NCBI RefSeq assembly: GCF_004379255.2
Contig: NC_056050.1
Location: 558,001 to 622,000, forward strand
DNA: 64,000 nt
Source: Salvia splendens
Lineage: Eukaryota > Streptophyta > Magnoliopsida > Lamiales > Lamiaceae
Reading direction: 5' to 3'
Below, piece after piece: positions 57,244-64,000 of the stretch; position 1 is the first letter of the stretch; each line of letters opens with the position of its first letter. Position numbers and translations under genes: made by a program. The notes under the pieces were generated by a model that made no database searches, had not been told where the DNA came from, and saw only the letters and a list, made by a program, of their open reading frames with translations.

Positions 57244-60200
57244 ATGACCAAACTAACCAAATCCAAATTTTCCCTCCAAATCCTAACTGTTTTCTTGTTC
57301 TCATTATCTTGTTTGGAGCCTTCCCAGTGCCTGAAATCAGAGGTGGAAGCCTTGTTAGAATTCAAGAAACTGATTATTGATCCATCAAACCACTTGGAAT
57401 CATGGAAAGATTCAGATTCAGATTCAGATTCAGATTCCCCTTGCAGATTCTATGGAATCCACTGTGATCAAGAAATGGTGACTGGGATCTCTCTGGACAA
57501 TCTCTCCCTCTCGGGGCAGATATCGCCGTCGCTCTCGTCCCTGCCCGGCCTCACGTCCCTCGTCCTCACGTGTCACTCGCTAACGGGGCCTCTCCCGGCC
57601 GAGCTCAGCAAGTGCTCAAGCCTCAAAGTCCTAAATGTCTCTGGCAACTTCTTGAGTGGAAGTGTTCCTGATCTCTCAATGCTGACCAGCTTGGAAGCGC
57701 TCGATATCTCGTCTAACTCGTTCACAGGGCCGTTCCCGGGCTGGGTCGGGAGCCTGACCGGCCTAGTGTCGTTAGTCCTCGGCCAGAACACCTACGACGA
57801 GGGTGAGATTCCTCCCAGCATTGGCAAGTTGAAGAACTTGCAATGGCTCTTCTTGGCTAACTCGAGCTTGAGGGGCGAGATCCCCGAGTCCATCTTCGAG
57901 CTGGAGGCGCTAGGAACGTTGGATATATGCGTCAACAAGATCACGGGGAGGCTTCCGGCTTCCATTGCCAAGATGAGGAGTTTGTTCAAGATTGAGCTGT
58001 ATTCGAACTATCTCATGGGAGAAATCCCGGCTGAGGTGGCTAATCTGACCGATCTCAAGGAGTTTGATGTGTCAAACAATCTAATGTATGGTGTGATCCC
58101 AAAGGAGATTGGGAGGTTGAAGAAACTAACTGTTTTTCACTTGTTCAAGAACAACTTTTCAGGAGAGATTCCCTCTGGTTTCGGAGAAATGCAGCATCTC
58201 AAGGCGTTTTCCATCTACAAGAACGCGTTCACGGGCGTTTTCCCGGAGAATCTAGGTCGTTTCTCGGTGTTAAACAGCGTAGACATATCCGAAAACAGAT
58301 TCTCCGGTCCATTTCCTAAGTACTTGTGTCAAGGGAAGAATCTTCAGAACTTGCTTGCGTTGGGGAATGATTTCTCCGGGGAGTTTCCGGATAGTTATGG
58401 TGATTGTAGCCCTCTGCAGAGGCTGAGGATCAGCCAGAACCGGCTCAACGGGTCTGTTGTAGACAGGGTGTGGGCGCTTCCGAACGTGCAAGTCATGGAC
58501 TTTAGTGATAATGGCTTCACGGGGAGGGTGTCACCGAGCATTGGGGCGTCGCTGCAGCTAACAGAGCTAATGCTGTCGAACAACAGATTCTCGGGCGAGC
58601 TGCCTGAAGAGCTCGGCCGTCTTGGCCTAATGGAGCGTATCTACTTGGACAACAACAACTTCTCCGGTGGGATTCCAAATCAGCTTGGGGCGTTGAAGCA
58701 GATCACGTCGTTGCATTTGGAAGAAAACGCCTTGTCCGGATCCGTGCCAGCTGAGCTGGCTAACTGCCCTAGGTTGGTGGACTTGAATCTTGCTTCGAAT
58801 CAGCTGAGTGGTGGGATCCCGAGGAGCTTCTCGAACATGGCCTCGTTGAACTCGTTGAACCTCTCGAGGAACCAGCTTACTGGGAGGATTCCAGAGGACT
58901 TCGAGAGGATGAGGCTCTCGTCTGTTGATCTATCGTACAACCATTTGTCAGGGAGTGTGGCTCCTTATTTCATGGTCGTGGCCGGTGACAAGGCACTCAT
59001 TGGAAATGCCGGCCTATGCTTAGACGTGGACGAGGAGGGGAAGAAGAAGAAGTTCAAAGACTCTGCCTTGCCTGTCTGTGTTCATAAAGGAAATGGCCAC
59101 AAGAGCTTTGCTAGGAGCAAGCTAGCGGTGTCGTGCATCGTACTAGTCGCTCTCGTTGTTTTCCTGGTCGGGCTTTTATTCGTCAGCTATAGGAACTTCA
59201 AGAAAGGTGATCGGAAGGGAGACGAGAATGGCGTGCTCGGCCCTTGGAAGCTCGAGAGCTTCCAGAAAGTGGAGTTTGATGTGGATGATATACATGGTGT
59301 GGATGAGGAGAACTTGATCGGGAGCGGGAGCACCGGGAAGGTGTATCGCCTCGACTTGAGCAAGGGTTGCGGAACCGTGGCTGTGAAGCAGCTGTGGAGA
59401 GGCAATGGGGTGAAGCTCATGGCTGCAGAGATGGAGATTCTTGGGAAGATTAGGCATAGGAATATACTCAAATTGTATGCTTGTTTGATGAAAGAAGGCT
59501 TGAATTTCTTGGTTTTCGAGTACATGTCGAATGGGAACTTGTTTCAAGCTCTGCACCGGGAGATCAAGCCCGGGAAGCCGGAGCTAGATTGGTATCAAAG
59601 GTACAAGATTGCAGTCGGGGCTGCAAAAGGGATCGCCTACTTGCACCACGACTGCAGCCCGGCTATCGTCCACAGAGACATCAAGTCGACAAACATACTT
59701 CTTGATGAGGATTACGAGGCAAAAGTTGCTGATTTTGGCGTTGCGAAGGTGGCTGATCCGTCCTCTCCGAAGGGGTCCGAGTGGAGTAACTTTGCCGGGA
59801 CACACGGCTACTTTGCACCGGGTAATTATGGCTCGGAGAATGCTTTAAAAAAGGCGCTTTCGACATTGGCCTAACCTTGGTTTTGGTTCTTTTGTTGGCA
59901 ATGCAGAGATGGCCTATTCGCTCAAGGTGACGGAGAAGTGCGACGTGTACAGCTTCGGGGTCGTGCTGCTGGAGCTCGTGACGGGGAGGAGGCCGGTGGA
60001 GGAGGAGTACGGGGACGGGAAGGACTTGGTGTATTGGGTTTCGACTCATCTCGGCAGCAAAGAGGATGTGATCAAGGTTCTTGATCGAAAGGCGGTGCCT
60101 GAACCCGTGCAAGATGACGCGATCAAGGTGTTGAAGATCGCGACGCTATGCACGAGGAAGCTCCCGAATCTACGGCCGAGCATGAAGGAGGTGGTCAAGA

Positions 60201-60289
60201 TGCTGGTGGATGCTGTGTCTGGGGCTGGCTTGAGGTCTCCAGATAGTGTGGGGAGGAATGAAAAAGGGGTGTGTTTAGACCATTTTTGA
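57244..60289 (+). CDS. CEPR2: LRR receptor kinase, CEPR2-like (LRR-XI)
   Basis: CEPR2 is a plasma-membrane receptor for C-terminally encoded peptides, involved in nitrogen signalling and ABA responses. Two exons, 57244-59821 and 59907-60289, join in frame through an 85-bp intron inside the kinase (splitting the APE motif region) and give 986 residues. Signal peptide about 1-29. LRR cap with the CRFYGIHC motif, then about twenty leucine-rich repeats to 590. Transmembrane helix about 628-650 ([19 protein letters not shown]). Kinase about 690-965 with [23 protein letters not shown] at 810-817 and DFGVAKV. LRR details ([36 protein letters not shown]) agree with what I know of Arabidopsis CEPR2. 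The N-terminus has a short Asp-Ser run from a GATTCA repeat (57413-57437). No defect is seen. Confidence 0.93.
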
Positions 60290-60966
60290 GATAGTTTTTT
60301 ATTGTGTAGATATAGTTTGTTTGGTTGATTTTAGTGTTTTTGAGATTTTAGGGTTGATTGAAATCTCAATATAAATATGTTATGTATCATATTATTGAAT
60401 ATGAATCTCATTTTGTATGATTTGAATAACAATTTTGTGTCTGATTTGCTTTGATAAATCATTGGAATATTGTATATGGTCTATTTTGGAAAACTTTTAT
60501 TTTTTTGGTAATGAAAAAAAACTTTAATTTTGTTATGAGAGAAATTGAAGTTAGGGACTCGGTCTTTAAATACGAGATTCTGATCCTCAAAGTGAGCGTA
60601 TATATGCTTTCATAGTATCTCATTTCTATCAATCGTACGTAAATGATCAGGAGTATTTAGATTGCTTATAAATAGGTTTATGTTTCTTGGTTCAACAACA
60701 TCAAGAACGTATAATCGGCTTGCTAAATATCGATGAACGAAGAGTTGAAGAAGTCGACAACGAGCAGCACGTGCTCAAAAGAAAGATGCAGCAACGACAC
60801 TAACTCGAATAGCTTCATCTATGTTCTTTATTCTCCCCAATCATCCCAAAGCAATGCAACATGATATTTTTTCATCAAGGCAATAGTTATAAATTTAACA
60901 TCTTTCTCTATATGTATGTACCTCCCATTCGCCCGAATCTTGCTCCATTTACCCCGAGAGCCGGTG
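60290..60966. other. intergenic stretch between converging genes
   Basis: It holds the 3'UTRs of the CEPR2-like gene and of the adenylate kinase, which face each other. AT-rich; no element or further gene seen. Confidence 0.55.
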
Positions 60967-62778
60967 TTATGCAGCCAGTGAGCCCAAGGCGGCTTCCTTC
61001 ATCGCAAGAAGCTCTGTCAAAACTCGGTCAATGTGTGAGAACACCTCCTCTTTAGGGAGGGTTCCGTCCACCTGCAGTTAAGGAGTAAAACATAAGGTTC
61101 TCGGCTCTAATGCTATTGTTCTGCTCAAGCAAGAAACGAAACGAAACTCAACAACGAACGCTAGTCGATCTTATATCACACCTTGACTATTTGGTCGTTG
61201 TATAACGAAAGCACAGACTCCACGTTGCTGTTGTGAGTTAGCAAACGCAGTTTAACCTGAAAAACGAAGATAAAGCCGTGTCACAGCCTAAACATTCAGA
61301 AGACAGATCAGAAGATTAAAGGGTTGATCTTGTTCCGCGTCCCCAACTTTCGGTATTTACCAAAAACTGTCATTCACTTAAGAATCGACAACCTGACTCA
61401 AACGTAAATCAATTGTTTTCGCAAAGTTTGGACATTTTTCTACAAAGTTGGGATATGAAAGAGTAGTTGCAAACCTTTTCTTCAGTGTCGTCGAAGCGTT
61501 GAGTGAGTCTTGCAGCGATTTCTTCCGTTTCCGGGGGAGAGTATGTGAGATGGTATATTTTCCCAGTGACCGGATCTAGTCTGCGGCCGACAACTCTTTC
61601 AACGAGGATCTCTTCTGGCACCTGAAAAAAAGCGAATTTCGACAAACATTCGAAAGCAGACACTATCAAGCATCAGAGCCTCACTTCGAGAAGAATGAAG
61701 ATATCAGGATCGAAACCGAATTTCTTGAGAGAGGTAGCTTGGGATTCGCTCCTCGGATATCCATCAAGAAGCCAGCCGTGCTCCTGAGAGTCTTGCCGTG
61801 ACAACCGCTCTTCAACCATCTGCAACCAGCAACGAAGGTGAGTTCGTTTGTGGAAGCTGCATCATCTTAAGTGGGAAAACGAACAAAACATAGACGAAGG
61901 CTACCGCAGCAACTATTTCGATTGGAACAAGCTTCCCCATTTCCATGAATTCCTTAGCACGCTCCCCGTTTTCAGTCCCTGCAGCAACTTCAGCCCGGAG
62001 AAGATCTCCTGCTGCAACGTGCACCAAATTATACTGCAAAGTAAAACGAACATGCTTATGTTCGTTTAGTCCAAATTATCGGGAGATCATCACTCTCGTT
62101 TAGTCCATGTTTGCATATTTTTGTTTTATATATTTATTCGGATTTTAATGCCTACTAGTGAAATCACATAAAACTCAGAGCTCGATTTCTTTCGTTTTTC
62201 CTATAACTTCAAAAAAGCTGACAAAGAACAAATTGACCTTCGCTTCTATGTATTTTATAGAATTAATAACGATGGATATTAGAATCGAAACAAACATACA
62301 AACAAATAAAAGAACGACTAGACGAGAACAACGCTACCGTGCTCACATAAGTACTTAACATAACATAACATAACATTTACCTCTCTATCTATATAAAACA
62401 TAAGTTACATACAATTAACCAGTATTAAACGAGAATGATGCTCATTGTTACGACACGAATAGTGTGTAGCATAACATTCACCTTCATATTTCATACATTC
62501 ACTATTCTAATTTCCAAAACTCCAATCAATAAATTAAAAAACATAAAAAAATTCAAAACTAAAACAAGAAATACCTTTTTAGTAATGAGTTCACATTGAG
62601 TTCCTTTCCCAGAAGCAGGGGCTCCTGATATCATTACCCTCAAAGGCTCCATCTTTTCACCAGAAGCAACAACCTGTTTTCATTATCCAGCCACAAAATC
62701 ACCAAAATTTCACCCAAATCAATTTCATTACAAAAAAAAAGAATCTTTACCGGTAAACTTGGATCACCATTGGATTTC
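60967..62778 (-). CDS. adenylate kinase, AMK5-like, short form
   Basis: The enzyme interconverts ATP + AMP and 2 ADP. Seven exons are visible: 62778-62751, 62673-62575, 62033-61905, 61819-61685, 61621-61475, 61256-61182 and 61071-60967. All junctions are GT-AG and in phase. The P-loop is GAPASGKGTQ. AMP-binding and LID segments follow: GDLLRAEVAAGTENGERAKEF, GWLLDGYPRS and VVGRRLDPVTGKIYH, then LTQRFDDTEEKVKLRL. This order is most like plastid AMK5 of Arabidopsis, which has a transit peptide before and a DUF1995 domain after. Here the frame ends at ALGSLAA, without the extension, and the first visible exon starts mid-codon with no transit-peptide exon in the 1 kb upstream. A Met in exon 2 (MEPLRVMISG) could serve as the start of a cytosolic 216-residue enzyme. 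It may equally be a truncated duplicate. Confidence 0.88.
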
Positions 62779-63770
62779 CTGAAATGGGTTTTTGATATAT
62801 TTCGAAATTAATCAAGATTGTTTGATATTTTATTTATTTATTGTTTGAATTGGTGCTATAAATGGTTTTGGTAGGATTAATTTAGTTCAAAAATTTGGTA
62901 AAAGCATCACCTCATATCATATATAGTAGTGTAAAACCCACGTTTGAATTTGTAGCAGGACTAATACACAATATTCCTTATTTACCCTTCTATTTTGCTC
63001 TTACCTTTCATCCGTTCAAATTTTGAATTGCAAATCGCCAAAATCTGCTGAAGAAACGGAAGGTCAAATAGTAATGGACGGAGCTGTGTCACGAGGCTTT
63101 ATCTGATGTAATTGACAACAAGCTCCGACAAACTCTCGCTGCAAGCCAAACACACTCTCTGTCTCTCTCAGGTATAGCAATCGGCCATTATATGCGATGC
63201 ATATGTTACAATTGGTTATAGGAGTTTGATTGTTTGAGAATACAAATCTTGTCATAATTACTTGTTTATATACTTGTTTGAGGTTGAATTTACTGGTTCC
63301 TAGCTTATACAAGAGGTTAAACTATGGCCTATGAGCATGATAATTTATTTAATGTTTGGGATATGAAAATAAATTATGCACGATTGAGAGCCTTTAACTC
63401 TGCAAGTAGGTAGTAGCTTATAATTTTGAAGCTCATATGGAAACACTTGTTTTGAATGAATGGATATTCATTTGGGATATGAAATATGTTATGAATGAGG
63501 GCATCCATGTATATTTAACATGTTCAAAGATTTGATAAATCAAGGCATATTTACTTATTTATATACTTGTCTGAGGTTGAATTTATTTGTTCCTGGCTTC
63601 TCTAGGAGGTTAAAATATGTCACTCTGAGCATGAAATTCAATGTTTGGGCTGCCCACCTGAGGTTTAGTTCACTTGTTTATATCTCTGTATGCTATTTTG
63701 GTGACTCAAGCATTTTACTCTATTAGCATTTGCAGGGTAAGTTGAATTAGTGTGGTTCTCAGATCAGCAC
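62779..63770. other. upstream region of the adenylate kinase / leader of the right-edge gene
   Basis: No transit-peptide exon is visible on the minus strand. On the plus strand 63000-63770 may contain a spliced leader of the right-edge gene. Two diverged direct copies, each with TACTTGT(T/C)TGAGGTTGAATT and an AGGTTAAA block, lie at about 63268-63400 and 63562-63700. Confidence 0.5.
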
Positions 63771-64000
63771 ATGGCGAGCCGTGTTTCTACGCCTGCAGTT
63801 CTGCTTCAAATGATGGAGGATGTGCTCCACAATCATCATCTTGACTTGGTGTCTGTAATTTTGATATATCTCTCCAACAAGAGACAAGGTCGACGGATTG
63901 GACATAGAAACATACGGGCGGCATATGGACATCTTATGAGGATCCCCGAGCAGGTCAGACGCATTAATCGGCTGGTTGGGGGACTGATGTGTCATGTTTG
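63771..64000 (+). CDS. Harbinger-transposase-like protein (HARBI1/ALP1 type), N-terminal fragment
   Basis: The frame starts MASRVSTPAVLLQMMEDVLH and runs to the window end. The segment RIPEQVRRINRLV is typical of the region just before the DDE_Tnp_4 domain of plant Harbinger transposases and host proteins derived from them (ALP1-like). The catalytic domain lies outside the window. The last ten or so codons fit the family better in another frame (reading TDVSCL), so a one-base loss in the G-run near 63985 is possible. I cannot tell a transposase from a domesticated gene. Confidence 0.6.
   Translation, partial: MASRVSTPAVLLQMMEDVLHNHHLDLVSVILIYLSNKRQGRRIGHRNIRAAYGHLMRIPEQVRRINRLVGGLMCHV

Overview
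The window looks like nuclear DNA of a flowering plant. The evidence is spliced GT-AG genes in AT-rich intergenic sequence, plant-only gene families (class I TCP factor, wall-associated kinase, LRR-XI receptor kinase, neutral invertase, RING-less plant MAT1), and a dense load of Ty3/gypsy (Tat-type), PIF/Harbinger, hAT, Mutator-like and Stowaway elements. A eudicot is likely; anything closer (for example Lamiales) would be a guess.

Layout. 1-3008: the 5' part of a decayed Tat-lineage Ty3/gypsy element on the minus strand. 3.46-10.41 kb: a wall-associated-kinase (WAK) gene on the plus strand, frame-broken in several places and carrying three DNA transposons. 10.4-14.9 kb: gene-free, with a Stowaway and a hAT element. 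14.9-16.1 kb: TCP15-type transcription factor (minus). 16.6-20.8 kb: a hairpin MITE, a Stowaway and two related Mutator-like MITEs with 9-bp target duplications. 21.3-24.8 kb: four-exon cytosolic neutral invertase (CINV1 type, minus) with a 5'UTR intron and TATA box. 25.0-26.6 kb: Harbinger element carrying only a broken Myb/SANT ORF. 26.6-33.3 kb: gene-free, with MITEs and one SINE-like unit. 33.28-34.92 kb: MAT1, the CDK-activating-kinase assembly factor of TFIIH (minus), with a tandemly duplicated promoter segment. 36.6-38.4 kb: inactivated MUSTANG-type domesticated Mutator transposase (minus). 41.06-41.72 kb: solo LTR of the same Tat family. 43.756-54.696 kb: a complete, very young Tat element with equal-length, apparently identical 616-bp LTRs and a 5-bp target duplication. 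57.24-60.29 kb: CEPR2-like receptor kinase (plus). 60.97-62.78 kb: AMK5-like adenylate kinase (minus) without visible transit-peptide exon or C-terminal extension. 63.77 kb to the end: start of a Harbinger-transposase-like (HARBI1/ALP1) gene.

The most interesting part is the complete Tat element. Its gag-protease and reverse transcriptase-integrase reading frames are in the same frame, separated by one UAG followed by CAA UCA, which fits the tobamovirus-type readthrough context; the decayed copy at the left edge keeps the same signal. Behind pol, on the opposite strand, lies a second gene that can be assembled from four exons with GT-AG introns and consistent phases (826 codons). Its N-terminal region resembles the family databases call 'putative gypsy type transposon'. 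The ordinary genes have unrelated jobs (growth control, sucrose cleavage, transcription/cell cycle, peptide-hormone perception, nucleotide balance) and do not form one pathway.
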